From: Eucommia ulmoides
Lineage: Eukaryota > Streptophyta > Magnoliopsida > Garryales > Eucommiaceae
DNA length: 64,000 bases
NCBI GenBank assembly: GCA_016647705.1
Contig: CM028328.1
Coordinates: 37,734,501-37,798,500 of the forward strand
Direction: 5' to 3'
The notes beneath the pieces are model-generated. The model was not told the DNA's origin, searched no databases, and saw only the letters and a program-made list of their open reading frames with translations. Below are positions 1 through 11,269 of this stretch, piece by piece. Positions within the stretch are counted from its first letter, which is position 1. Each line of letters starts with the position of its first letter. The position numbers were made by a program, and so were the translations under genes.

Positions 1-858
1 AAAAATCAACTCATGACGGACGAAGTTCGTTTAGAGGAAATGAAAAATCACCCATGACGAACATAATTCGTTTAGAGGAAAGGAAGACAACTCATAACGG
101 ACCTGGTCTGTTTAGAGGAAAGGAAGACAACTCATGACGGACATGGTCCATTTAGAGAAAACAAAAATCAACTCATGACGGACATAGTCCGTTTAAAGAA
201 AATCAAAATCACTCATGATGGACAGGGTCCGTTTAGAAACAATGAAAATTACTCATGACGGACATAATCCGTTTAGAGGGAATGCAAAAAATCAACTCAT
301 GACGGACGAAGTCCGTTTAGAGGAAATGAAAAATCACCCATGACGAACATAATTCGTTTAGAGGAAAAGAAGACAACTCATGACAGACATGGTCCATTTA
401 GAGGAAAGGAAGACAACTCATGACGGACATGGTCCATTTAGAGAAAACAAAAATCAACTCATGACGGGCATAGTCCGTTTAGAGGAAATAAAAATCACTC
501 ATGACGGACATAGTCCATTTAGAGGAAATAAAGACAACTTATGACGAACAAAGTTCGTTTAAAGGAAATAAAAATCAACTCATGACGGATATGATCCGTT
601 TAGAGGAAAACAAAAATCAACTCATGACAGACAAGGTCCATTTAGAGGAAATAAAAATCAACTCATGACGGACAGGGTCCGTTTAGAGAAAATGAAAATC
701 ACTCATAATGGACATAGTCCGTTTAGAGGAAATGAAAATCAAATCATGACAAACAGAGTTCGTTTAGAGGAAATAAAAATCAACTCATGACGGATATGAT
801 CTGTTTAGAGGAATAAAGATCACTCATGACGAACAAAGTTCATTTTAGAGGAAAGAGT
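1..858. repeat. Minisatellite of about 40.7 bp, 21 units, each with a short hairpin
   Basis: About 21 head-to-tail units of the form AACTCATGACGGAC-NNN-GTCCGTTTAGAGGAAA. A higher-order repeat is visible because units from about 290 repeat those from base 1. Each unit centres on a 6-bp inverted repeat with a 3-base loop (ACGGAC/GTCCGT). Variants such as ACGAAC/GTTCGT and ACGGAT/ATCCGT change both arms together. It lies in the leader of the Ogre-like element. Confidence 0.9.
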
Positions 859-880
859 GGCACAAAACAAAACGAACATA

Positions 881-1205
881 CCTCCTGGAAGAGGACTGAC
901 AAAAGATGGAATTGACATACCTCCAGGCCTGTGGCTGGGGAGGACTGAAACAAGATAAAATTGACTTAACTCTAGTGGGGGGATGGCAATATGAAATGGA
1001 GGACACTCATGGATATAATCAACAAATTCGGAAGCTCGACAATAGGTAGCCACCACAAAATGTGCCCCCGCCTGTGGCTAGGGCTTACAAGCTCAAGTTT
1101 CAAGACCCAGAGATGAGTAAACACCACATAATGTGCCCCAGCCTATGGCGGGGGCAAACAAGAGATCAAAGGTGTAAAATGTGCCCCAACTTGTGGCTGG
1201 GGTTA
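881..1205. repeat. GC-rich hairpin repeats
   Basis: Several diverged units, spaced about 50-70 bp, contain an inverted repeat such as CCCCAGCC-TGT-GGCTGGGG near 1060, 1130 and 1180, with an earlier version CCTCCAGGCC-TGT-GGCTGGGGAGG (split here by its loop) near 918. They follow directly on the 40-bp minisatellite and look like a second hairpin family in the same leader. Confidence 0.7.
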
Positions 1206-1244
1206 ACACTTGGATGTCACAATTGGATGACTGAACCTTAAAAG

Positions 1245-1625
1245 GTTGTCTACGTATCTCGACATTATACCAAGGATCAGGTCTAGCGTAGTTCACAGAA
1301 GTGAATGAGGAATTAGACGGAATGTTACAATTGTTTGACCTAACCTTGATAGGTTGCCTACGTACCTCGGAATTACACCAAGGATCAGGTCTAGCGTAGT
1401 TCACATAAGTGAATGAGAAATCAGATAGAATGTAACAATTGTTTGACCGAACCTTGATGGGTTGCCTATATACCTCGGCATTACACCAAGGATCAGGTCT
1501 AGCGTAGTTCACAGAAGTGAATGAGGAATCAGATAGAATGTTACAATTGTTTGACCGAACCTTGATGGGTTGCCTACGTACCTCGGCATTACACCAAGGA
1601 TCAGGTCTAGCGTAGTTCACAGATG
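1245..1625. repeat. 108-bp tandem repeat, about 3.5 copies
   Basis: Units start with GTTGCCTACGTACCTCGG at 1245, 1353, 1461 and 1569, an exact 108-bp period. The minus strand of each carries the GAACTACGCTAGACCTGATC and GAGGTACGTAGGCAACC blocks that recur in untranslated parts of plant Ogre/Tat elements. Because 108 is divisible by three, the array keeps a minus-strand frame open (1093-1647) with a 36-residue repeat, which I regard as non-coding. Confidence 0.85.
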
Positions 1626-2501
1626 GCCCTTGCGGGGCGAAAAACATACCTGGATACTCATTTAGAGTTTTTGAATTTCAGCATACCAGTTTACGAGTCG
1701 AGTATGCAAGAAGGTAAGATGTCCTAGTGATAGGAAAATCTATGCGTCTAATCCTTTTGCGATCCCTGTAAATGGACAAAAAAAGCTCTTCCAAAACAAA
1801 AATTTTAGTTTGAAAAACTTGTCACATTTGATGATTCACAATTCCATTCTCCCATTTCCTGTCATAGTCACTTGACCTACGGTGCTTGCTTTCTTGGGGT
1901 GATTCGATGAGTTTGTTTGTTTGTCTCTTTTTTTTTTTTTTTCTTTTTAGGCTTTGTTTGCAATTTGGGGTCCTTCCCTCCCTTGGAATTTAATGAGATT
2001 TTGTTTTTGACCCGTTGAAGGGATTGAAAAGAGTAGTACATTCTAACCTTTGTGATACAAACTCGGCTTGATTTTCTTGGGTATTGAGATTAATTTCGAC
2101 ACTTGGAATCTAGCACCCCTGTATACTTTGTATTTCAATCAACTCTTGCAACTATATTATCAAAAATACACACAAAACTTTATTATTTATTTACCCAAAT
2201 ATCCATTATTCTCTGATATGATTTTCTGTGTTGATTTTAATTTGAGCATGATAAATACAATTTGAATAATATTCAAGATTTTTCTCCAAAATTGGTGTCA
2301 CCAAATAACTCTCCTCAACTAACAAATATTCGAACTAGTTTTCCAATTATGAGACTTTTGGGTAAGTGAAATATAGATGCTTCTAAAAAAAAAATTATTT
2401 TATTTTATTTTTTTTGAAATTTTCTATTTTTCTATTTTTATTTTTTTTTAAGAAACATCTTTAGACATTGGACAAGTCTCTTGACATAAAAAGATTTTGG
2501 G

Positions 2502-2898
2502 ATGATGGCTTTACTTTATGATGGATTGCCTAGCCGTTGAATGGGTCATTTGAGTAATGAATTTTGGAAGATGGCCTTTTTGATGAGGGATTTTTTGGGT
2601 AATGGCTTTACTTTATGACGAATTGCCTAGCCGTTGGGTAGACAAAGCTCTGGGCAAGAAGAATCTTTTCTGGGGTTGTGGCGTTGCTTTATGACGGATT
2701 GCCTAACCGTTGGATGTGATCATTTTTTGGAAGATGGTCTCTCTGATGAGGGCTTTTTGGGATAATGGCTTTACTTTATGACGGATTGCCTAACCATTAG
2801 AAGTGATGATTTGAGGAATGAATTTTTGGAAGATGGCCTTTTTGATGAGGATTTTTTTCAGGAAATAGCTTTGCTTTATGACGGATTGCCTAGCCGTC

Positions 2899-2905
<7 letters not shown>
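2502..2905. repeat. Degenerate tandem repeat, five units of 79-99 bp
   Basis: The block GGCTTTACTTTATGACGGAT followed by TGCCTAGCCGTTG recurs near 2504, 2602, 2681, 2766 and 2865, separated by variable sequence containing GAAGATGG and TGATGAGG. It ends in a homopolymer T run at about 2899-2929. It is another repeat block in the Ogre-like leader; no coding content is seen. Confidence 0.8.
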
Positions 2906-2929
<24 letters not shown>

Positions 2930-3959
2930 GGCCTTTGTGGTTGATGGCAACGAAACAAGGTTTTGATAGTGTTTGGAGTTTTGCAATCTGTATGAAGATA
3001 CTTGGTGTGGATAGGATTTTTAGATGAGATGAGTTACCTTATTTTACTTTCTTCTAGATCAAAGTCTCTTTTATTATCAAAATCATATTTATCATACTCA
3101 TGTTTCATTTTCACCACATAGATCATACACAGACAATTTTAGAATATTTAAAAAATTAAACATTAACCTTTTGAAACGTCATTTAGAAAATACAGTCGCA
3201 ATTATTGAAAGTTTCAAGCCATTCACAAAGCAAATCCTTTATCATCCAGAAGGCTAACTAGATGAAGAGGTGGATTTAAGATTGTTTCCCCAATTTTATC
3301 AAGAAATAAATTCAACACACCAGGGGGTATCAGGTTCATAAATGGTAGGCTTTGGCTCGTAATCGGGCGGAATCCCTCTTTGATCGATTAAATTTATTTG
3401 GAAGATAAGGTAAGAAGGGTTAGGTGGATGGAAGAAAATTAGGCTTATGAAAATATGGGTATTTACGATGGTAATTGAAGGTATTGTGAGTGGAGTATGG
3501 TTTTGATTTTGGAAAAATTTCAGGGTACCACTTGATGGGACGTGTCAAGTAGGTAATTAATGGTTTTGGGTGGGAGGTTGGGTGACATTTGGATGAGTAG
3601 GGTTTGGATTGCAAATTTTTTTTGTCATACTTCGAAGGTATCACTTGATTTGGAAATACGGGTTGATATGATTATCATTCGTGATCAACTCAATTTATTC
3701 GGGAAGGAAGCCTTGAATTTAGGTAGTCTTTGTTTTGTTTTGTTTTTTTCCTTTTTTTTTTTTGTATATATTTTTTTTTTTTTTGTATTTGTTTTGTATT
3801 TTTTTATGATTCACTCATAGATAACCAATATTTTTTTCAAATCGTACTTATTTACAAAAAAAATAAAAAAAAATGAAGAGATTACAAAATAAAATAAGAC
3901 ATTCAGATTTAAATTTTTGGACTTACTTGGATATTATAGGCTCGGCCCTCTAAAATGAT
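2930..3959. other. Ogre-like leader, unique part
   Basis: About 1 kb of AT-rich sequence with T-rich tracts (3745-3785) between the repeats and the primer binding site. Short frames exist but carry no recognisable domain. I see no gene in it. Confidence 0.6.
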
Positions 3960-3977
3960 TCCCCAGTGGAGTCGCCA
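3960..3977 (-). other. Primer binding site of the Ogre-like element
   Basis: On the minus strand this reads TGGCGACTCCACTGGGGA, two bases inside the LTR end. A sequence starting TGG next to the LTR is expected to pair with a tRNA 3' CCA end. The position fixes the transcription direction as leftwards. I do not name the tRNA with certainty. Confidence 0.8.
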
Positions 3978-3979
3978 GC

Positions 3980-4814
3980 TGACGCATCCCGATTTTCCAA
4001 AGAAATTAAAATAAATATACAAGTGTAAAAATGAGAAGGAGTTTTCTTAAAAAAAAACGTTGGTTTTCTCATAAAAATACTTACGCCAATTTTTTAAAAA
4101 GGAGTCGCCACCTAGCATTGAGTTTAAATGGTGTGCTAGGTCACCAAATTTTTCTTTTTTGAAAACAAATTAAAAAAAAATGGCTTAAGTACGATTTTGA
4201 CTCCCAAAATAACATGGTCTGACCAGAGATTCGTTTTAAAGGGTTTGGGGGTTAGTTACACTCGGGAAGGTGTTAGGCACCCCAAGACGTCCGTCCAAAG
4301 ACGGTGCCTTATCTAATTCAGTCCAATTAAAATTTAAATCCGAATATTTTTATTTTATTTTGAAATCATTTCCTTCTAAAAAAGAAAATCTTTTTGTATT
4401 TTTTTTTTATATATTATCAAAAAATTTATATATTGAGGGGATAATTCCCTTCTAAGCCATTCAAATAGAAGGCGAAAAAATTCCTCCACGATTTGACGAC
4501 AACATTAAATTTAAAAAAAAATAAACACACATCCATACACACACACTCACACACATCGAGGGAAGTATTCTCCCTTCTAAACTTAAACCGCTCTAATGGA
4601 AGGTTGGGAGTTTTCCACCTCATCTTGTCAGCACATTATATTTAACACATGTTAAAGAAACACGCGCGCGCGCACACACACATAATTAAATTAGTTCAAT
4701 CTACATATCGAGGGGAGTAATCTCTTTCTAAACCTAAACCACTCCAGTGGAAGGTTAGGAGTTTTCCAACTCGTTTTATCTACACATTAAATAATTCACA
4801 AGTTTATATGTATG

Positions 4815-4868
<54 letters not shown>

Positions 4869-5501
4869 AAAAAAATAAAATTTTAGTATAATAACGACTT
4901 AATGCATAAATAAGATTTACAAAAGATGGAAGTTCACAACCTTAACTTAGAGATTTTATTCCCTTCTTCATTTCTCTTCTTCTTCTTTTTCTTCTCAAAA
5001 AAAAAAAAAAATATAAAAAAAAATTCTCTCCCCAAACTTCTCTCCAAAAATCCTCTCAAAAATCCCCTCACAAAAAATCCCCCTACAAAATGAAAATGAG
5101 CCTTCTATTTATAGATTCCGAAAAGGGTAAAATGGAAAAAAAATACAATTTACTATTCATGCGGGAGTACTGTTCACGATCATGCGGGTACTGTTCACAA
5201 TCATGCGGGAACTATTCACGATCACGCGGTTACTGTTCACTCATGCAGATACTATTCACGATCACTATTCATGCATGCGGATACTATTCACGATCACTAT
5301 TTATGCATCCATTTGGTTTGTCTTGATTTGTTTCGTTTTTTCCTGATTTGCTCCAAACAAACGATATTTTGTTTCTTTTCTTTTTCTTATTTTTTTGCAT
5401 TTTCTGAAATAAAATAAAATAAAACAAAGGTAAATAAAAGAAAGTTAATTATAAAATAAAATATAAATTTTTTATAGAGTGGTCAAAATGCCGTGTTTAC
5501 A
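3980..5501 (-). repeat. 5' LTR of the Ogre-like element
   Basis: On the plus strand it runs from TGACGCATCCC to CCGTGTTTACA, so it has TG...CA ends on the minus strand. It contains a (TA)n run at about 4811-4862, CA-rich stretches, and at about 5165-5310 several copies of a TACTGTTCACGATCATGCGG-like unit. Sequence right of 5501 is another retrotransposon, so 5501/5502 is an insertion junction. The first five flanking bases are GAACC; the matching duplication would lie off the window. Confidence 0.8.
4811..4862. repeat. (TA)n microsatellite
   Basis: About 50 bases of alternating TA preceded by TATG repeats, inside the Ogre-like LTR. Confidence 0.95.
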
Positions 5502-6389
5502 GAACCGTCACCTTATTCAACTGTCGGTAATCAATACACATCCTTAATGTGTCGTCATTCTTCTTCATGAATAACATTGGGGCTCCCCACCGAGAAACAC
5601 TAGGTCTGATAAACCCACGGTCTAACAGATCTTGTAACTGAATCTTCAATTCCTTCAGCTCGGTAGGCGCCATACGATAGGGTGGGATTGATATCGGAGC
5701 AATTCCTGAAAGTAACTCGATAGTGAATTAACCACTAGCAACCCTGACAATTCTTCTGGAAACATATCGGGAAAATCCCTAACCACTAGAATATCCGCCA
5801 CCTGAACTTCAGTCTGTCTGGTGTCAATCACATGCGCGAGATGTTTCTGACATCCCTTCTTTAGTAGCTTCCTAACTTCCAGGACTGAAATCAAGCTAAT
5901 AGGGGTAATGATTTTATCCCCCAAAAATACCAGCTTTGGCTCGCTTGAGACCCAGAAGATAACTTCTTTTTTAAAACAATCCACCGTGGCATGATAATCA
6001 GATAGCAAATCCATACCCAATATCACATTAAAGTCATGAATACTCATGGGTAGTAGATCTACTAATAACTCTCTATCACCAATCTGAAGCGGACTGTCTT
6101 TATATGCACTATCTATCAACACACACTCACCTACTGGGGTAGAAATAATGATACTATATAGTAGGGAAGTAGGAAATTTTCCTATACACATCATGAAGGT
6201 TGCCGAAACAAATGAATGAGTAGAATCGGGATCAATAAGTACACGTGCATCTCTATCATATAAAGACATGATACATGTAACCACATCTGGAGTAGTCTGG
6301 GCATCCTGTCGGGTAATAGCAAATACAAGGCCTCGCGTCGGAGGTCTACCAGTAGATCATCTACCACGCCCCCGAGCAGAGCATTACCC
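5502..6389 (-). pseudogene. Aspartic protease and N-terminal reverse transcriptase, truncated
   Basis: The frame is shifted relative to gag. The protease shows LIDPDSTHSFVS (active-site DTG/DSG replaced by DPDS) and VILGMDLLSDYHA. Then come RDFPDMFPEEL and the RT start with [31 protein letters not shown] and [11 protein letters not shown]. The frame ends at 5502, where the Ogre-like LTR is inserted, so the YVDD region lies outside if it survives. No function is expected. Confidence 0.75.
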
Positions 6390-7495
6390 ACACTGCTCAC
6401 AAAACGTGTAGATGTGACAGCAAATTTTGGACAATTCATAAATATATGACCCAGCTCATGACAACGAAAACATATTGGTCCTCCCATGGGACAATCCCTG
6501 GCAAAATGATCTGGTGCCCCACACTGATAGCATATAAATGCCTTGGCTCGACTAGACTGTTGATTTCTCCCCTGCCTTCATTGGCCAACACTCGGTCCAG
6601 ATACACTATGTTGTCACCCGGAGTATGACTTTTGTGAACCACGGCTTCTAACGGATTGGTCAACCGATGGGGCCCGAGCAACTGGCGGTCGAGATACCGT
6701 TCCCCGATAAGTGCCACTTGGATATCTACTGGGTGACTCAAATCTACCTTTTTTGTACTGTTCGCTGCTCTCGGCAGTTTCCTGAACATCTCTTTCCACC
6801 AACTTTTCTGTATTCACCAACTTAGCATAACTCTTAATTTGTCTGCTCGTCAGCTTGGAACGAATTTCTAAATTGAGCCCTTTTTGGAATCGTTTGTATT
6901 TCACCTCTTTTACTTTTACCAGATCAGGAACAAAATGGGACAAGGCATTGAATTTAACCTCGTACTGCTGGACGATCATCTTCCCCTACTTCAAAACTAT
7001 GAACTCTTCCTCCATCTGGAACCGATAAGACTTAGGGAAATATTTCTCATTGAACATCGCAACAAAACGATCCCAAGTGATTCCATCGCTTGGAACTGAA
7101 AGTAACCTCTTCATCTCCTCCCACCAATGTTCACCTTCCTCCTTCAGCTGGAAAGTGGTAAGAAGAACTCAACTATCGTCAATAATCCCCATGGCCTCAA
7201 ATACATGCCCCATGCCTCTCAACCAGTTCTCGGCATCAACTGGACCCACTGTTCATGTGAAAACTGAAGGATGCAACTCCTTGAACCTTTTTAGAAGTAC
7301 TGCCTGGGACGTAGCAGTATCAGTTTGGGCCTTTTGACTTTCCATTATTTTCGCCTGCTACTCTATCAACTAGACAGCAGCCTGCAAAATCCTCTCGACG
7401 GCATCTAAACTTCCCTACATCTTATCTTCTTGCCTTTGGGGTTCCACCTGCCTCTAGGGTCTCACGCTCCCAGAGCTCTTGTTTTCACATTCCAT
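6390..7495 (-). pseudogene. gag of the Del/Tekay-like element, with stops
   Basis: The nucleocapsid precursor starts at an ATG at 7495 (reading MECENKSSGS) and runs left in one frame with nonsense codons, for example near 7462 and 6614. Recognisable blocks are ENWLRGMGHVFEAMG, EGEHWWEEMKR, RFVAMFNEKYFP and YEVKFNALSHF, typical of the retrotransposon gag domain. Two zinc knuckles follow: CYQCGAPDHFARDC near 6500-6540 and CFRCHELGHIFMNC near 6430-6475. It normally packages element RNA. The stops mean it cannot make a full protein. Confidence 0.75.
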
Positions 7496-7660
7496 CGTCA
7501 CTATTTGAAATGAAATTTAATGAACCACTGGCCAACAAGAAAAACAACAGTATTTAATTTAATAACAGATCTACCACTCGCGTGCCGAACCCAACTACCG
7601 ACATCCTAACTCAAGGTCCACCACTGGCTCGACAAACTGACACGTGTACATAACCTATAA

Positions 7661-7677
7661 CCTAGGCTCTGATACCA
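7661..7677 (-). other. Primer binding site (initiator-Met type)
   Basis: The minus strand reads TGGTATCAGAGCCTAGG, the common plant retrotransposon site for initiator tRNA-Met, five bases inside the LTR end at 7683. Confidence 0.9.
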
Positions 7678-7761
7678 CAAATTGTCACACCCTACCCCGG
7701 GCGCCCGTCACCCGGAGCCGGGCGTGACATCGGCATGATATTCCCTGACCAACCAACCAGA

Positions 7762-7786
7762 ACATACATACATACATATATATATA

Positions 7787-7817
<31 letters not shown>

Positions 7818-7818
7818 C
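7762..7818. repeat. (ACAT)n/(AT)n microsatellite
   Basis: Runs of CATA and TA inside the Del/Tekay-like LTR. Short frames through it on both strands are artefacts of the repeat. Confidence 0.95.
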
Positions 7819-9754
7819 TGGACACACGCGTACCACTATCAATATTTTATCCCAAAACAATGCCTCAATCTCATTTCCAAAAATATGGGACACATCCGTC
7901 CCAAATATATATACAACAAAAATCACCTAAAAATATGTTGAACCTTCCATGGTTCGTTTCTGACTGGCCCACTCCCAAGATGACACTATCTCCGGACTCT
8001 ACCTAGTGCTAGTAGTGGACCCACTCCTATTTTCGGTACATGAAACCAAATTTTTTTATCGGTGTACTATCTTCATAATAAAAACGTTTTGTGTAGATCA
8101 AGTATAAGAATTTAAATATCACGTTACAAAATATAATATTATATAATCGCATACCGTATGGAAATTCAGTTTCTCTGTCACCACTAAAAAAACTCATATA
8201 TTTAAAATACCCAATCCAAATATTATAAGTCAACCAGCGCAACAAAATATTATACTGACACCAATTCATTTTAACATAATATATCTAAATCAAATCAATC
8301 CAGGCAGTTCATCGTATAATAAAACACCCTACACCACTTTCCTACTAGCCATAGGATCGTTTTTATCTCACATTCGTGAGTTACAACGGTACTGTACCAC
8401 CCACAGGTTCTGCACTCCTAACGGGTCAAACCACCCTGCAGGACTTTGCCTAGCAGGTAATCCACATCTCATAGAACATATCCTCCTAACGAGAAGAAAA
8501 TCCACATCTCGTAGGTCATACCCGCCTAACGAGAAGAAAATTTATGGCATAGTTGGACAAACATCACCTTTAAAAACCCACTTGGTCCAAAAATTATTTT
8601 CCACCTTTAACACCCAAAACCGCTTGATCTATATAAGTTGCAAATTCGTCCATTTTTAAATAAACACATTTTCCATAATTTATAAAAAAAAAAAAAAAAA
8701 AAAAAAAAATTATAATTTACATAGAAGACAGTACACTCACCTCGTTCTTCGCACTGCAAAAATGTCACTGTCTAGAACCTACTGGGATGTTGGCGCCTGT
8801 GAACCTAACAACGATAGGCCTAAATTAATATTTTATTTTAAAATAACCTAACGTGCAATGCAGGCCCTAAATCTCATATTTCCCCTTCCCTAAGTTTTTA
8901 TAATGCAAAATTATTATTTTGTCCGTTCCGCTACGTTAATATTTACTGTACCAATTTTTTTCCAAGACTAACGATTATAACGATATTATTATGGTTACGA
9001 AAATTACTATCACGATTTCGAAACTTTTAATACTTAACATTTTAATTTAATCGATAATAATTCCCGATTAAAATTTTACTTGTTCTGAATCATTCGCAGT
9101 CCGAGAAATTGGATTTTGGATTTTATTTTAATTTTTCCTCTTCCCTTCTTTTTCTCTAACTTTTTCCGTTTTCTATCTTGCTGGAACCTCACCGCCGCGG
9201 GGAACGCTTTTCATCTCTATTCTGCTTCTGCTTTGTTTCAAACCAGCCGTTTCTCTCTCTCTCATCATCAGCTCCAGCAACTCACTTGTCGCCCATTCCT
9301 CACGATCAGAGCACACACACACACCACTCCGACGCCCCCACACATATCAACCCACACACACATGCACACAACAAAACATTAGAAAACACACACACGCAAC
9401 CACCGCATGCACACCCACGGTGACATCGAGCAGCACACACACAGATGACAGAATAGAACAGACCACACACATGCACACGCCGATCACCTCCACACTCCGC
9501 CGGTGAACAGAACCTACCAACACACACTCACACCGGCGACGAAAACGGAATAGAGCACACACCCACACACGACGATGGAACGCACACCAAACGGCGACGA
9601 CACACGATCACTAGATGATCGACGACGAACACACACACACACACGCCGGAGAAACCCTGACGAACAAAGCCCACTGCCGCCGGCGATCACAAATAGCACC
9701 GATGACACCCACCGGACCGACCAAACACCTCACCTCAGAGCCCATTATAAAATA

Positions 9755-11260
9755 GGGAAAATTACCGTCCAAACCCATATTTAGCACTAATCTACCGTTT
9801 AAATCTGCTAGTTATTTTTATGAACAAAACGATCCTCCTTTATGGTTTCTATGTACAGCGAAGTCCCAAAACGGTCGTCCGTACACTTTTTGTCGACAAA
9901 TCTGCCCCTCCCATGATTTTCGCGCGAGCATCGCCTTGCCGTTGTCACTGTCAAGATCCGACGCACTCTTGCCATCACCGTCCAGATCTGGTGCCTTTCC
10001 CATCGTCGCCGACGCCTTCTCCACCGTCGCCGTCCAAATCTAGCTTTTTCGCAACTCAAATCCGAGCATTTTAATGGATGTTGTCACCTTATTTATGCCT
10101 TGTTTTCATTCTGGTGAGATTTTCTTTACTTAGAGAGAGAGAAATGGTGAACTCGGTATAAAAGTCTTTGGAGTTTCTTTTTTACTATTTACACATTGCA
10201 CCCTGCAATGTTACATGTAACAACTACTTGAAATATAGTGGTATGTGTTAGCTACATGTATCATTCTCTAACCCTCAATGTTACATGTAACATTCTCTAA
10301 CCCTTGAAATATAGTGATATGTGTTAGTGATAGAAATTGAAAATCAGATTAATTTTACATGTAACATCCTCTGAAATATAAATATTACATTGTATGTTAG
10401 TGAGAGAAATTGAAAATCGGGTTAATGTTACATGTAACATCCTCTAAATTATAGATGTTACATGTGTATTAGTGAGAGAAATTTGAAATAGCATTAATGT
10501 TACATGTAGCATTATGTGTTAGTGATAGAAATTGAAAATCAAATTAATTTTACATGTAATATCCTAAAAAATATAGATGTTACATTTTGTGTTAGTGAAA
10601 GAAATTGAAAATCGGATTAATGTTACATGTAACATCCTCTAAATTATAGATGTTACATGTATGTTAGTGAAAAAAAATTGAAAATCATAATATTACATGT
10701 AACATCCTCTAAAATATATATGTTACATGTGTGTTAATGAGAGAAATTGAAAAATACGTTTTGACATAGATGTAACTCTAAAATATATTTTGATATAGAT
10801 GTTACATGTAATATCTATTGAAAATATGTTATTTTGCATGTAACATCAACTGGAAAATATGTTTTTATATAGATGTAACTCTGATATTTTGATATAAATG
10901 TTACATGTAACATCCATTGAAAATATGTTTTAAAATAATCATTTAATTATAGATGTTACATGTAACATTTATTGAATTTTTTTTTTTAAAAAATTTGTCA
11001 ATATTAAACATTTGTTACATTATTACATTTGATGTTACATGTAACATTTACGCATAATACGATTTTTTCACGTTCAAAAAATATGATTAGCATATCGTAA
11101 AAAAGAAGACATTTTACTGATTAATACAGTGTAAAAATATTAATTTTACGATATCAGGAACTACAAAAAAATCCATGTGTTTTGATCTTAACATTGAAAG
11201 TTACACATAAGGGATATTTTCGTCACATAAATGACAAAAGGACTACTTGGTCATCGTCCC
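9755..11260. mobile_element. Non-autonomous Mutator-like element (MULE) with 9-bp target duplication
   Basis: The element starts GGGAAAATTACCGTCC and ends so that its reverse complement begins GGGACGATGACC, an imperfect terminal inverted repeat of the plant MULE type. It is flanked by perfect 9-bp direct repeats TATAAAATA at 9746-9754 and 11261-11269. No transposase is present. A GC-rich part at about 9885-10060, on the minus strand a run of Arg/Trp codons, could be a captured host fragment but I do not recognise it. The right two-thirds is an array of palindromes. Confidence 0.85.
10205..11055. repeat. Array of 16-bp perfect palindromes in the MULE
   Basis: ATGTTACATGTAACAT, or a one- to three-base variant, occurs at least eight times (near 10212, 10280, 10427, 10619, 10690, 10798, 10900, 10957, 11035). 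Several sit in a roughly 70-bp unit that also has TAGTGAGAGAAATTGAAAAT and CCTCTAAAATATAGATG. The motif is self-complementary. Confidence 0.9.
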
Positions 11261-11269
11261 TATAAAATA

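Larger units (their letters stand above)
1..5501 (-). mobile_element. Ogre/Tat-like Ty3/gypsy retrotransposon, 5' part (leader + 5' LTR)
   Basis: Minus-strand LTR retrotransposon cut by the left edge of the window. The 5' LTR lies at 3980-5501, the primer binding site abuts it at 3960-3977, and the untranslated leader runs leftwards to base 1. Hallmarks of plant Ogre/Tat elements are visible: a GGAGTCGCCACCTA block near 4083, a GAAGGTGTTAGGCACCCC block near 4267, and tandem units carrying GAACTACGCTAGACCTGATC on the minus strand at 1245-1620. No gag, protease or polymerase motif is present in the 4 kb leader, which is mostly tandem repeats, so coding parts, if any, lie outside. Family assignment rests on these remembered signature blocks, not on protein domains. 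Confidence 0.75.

Noticed and set aside
1-858. CRISPR-like regular array of short palindromic repeats
   Set aside because: The whole 40-bp unit repeats with point changes; there are no unique spacers, no cas genes, and the setting is a plant retrotransposon leader.
1093-1647. Protein with four 36-residue repeats
   Set aside because: The repeat period is divisible by three and matches untranslated Ogre/Tat tandem units, so the open frame is expected by chance; no domain or start context supports coding.
7661-7677. tRNA-Met gene fragment
   Set aside because: It is only the 17-base primer binding site next to an LTR end; no tRNA body is present. The same applies at 24836-24849 and 40236-40247.
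9306-9708. Cys/Val-rich and His/Thr-rich open frames on both strands
   Set aside because: They are produced by CA/TG-rich simple sequence in the LTR; frames are open on both strands at once and no domain is seen.
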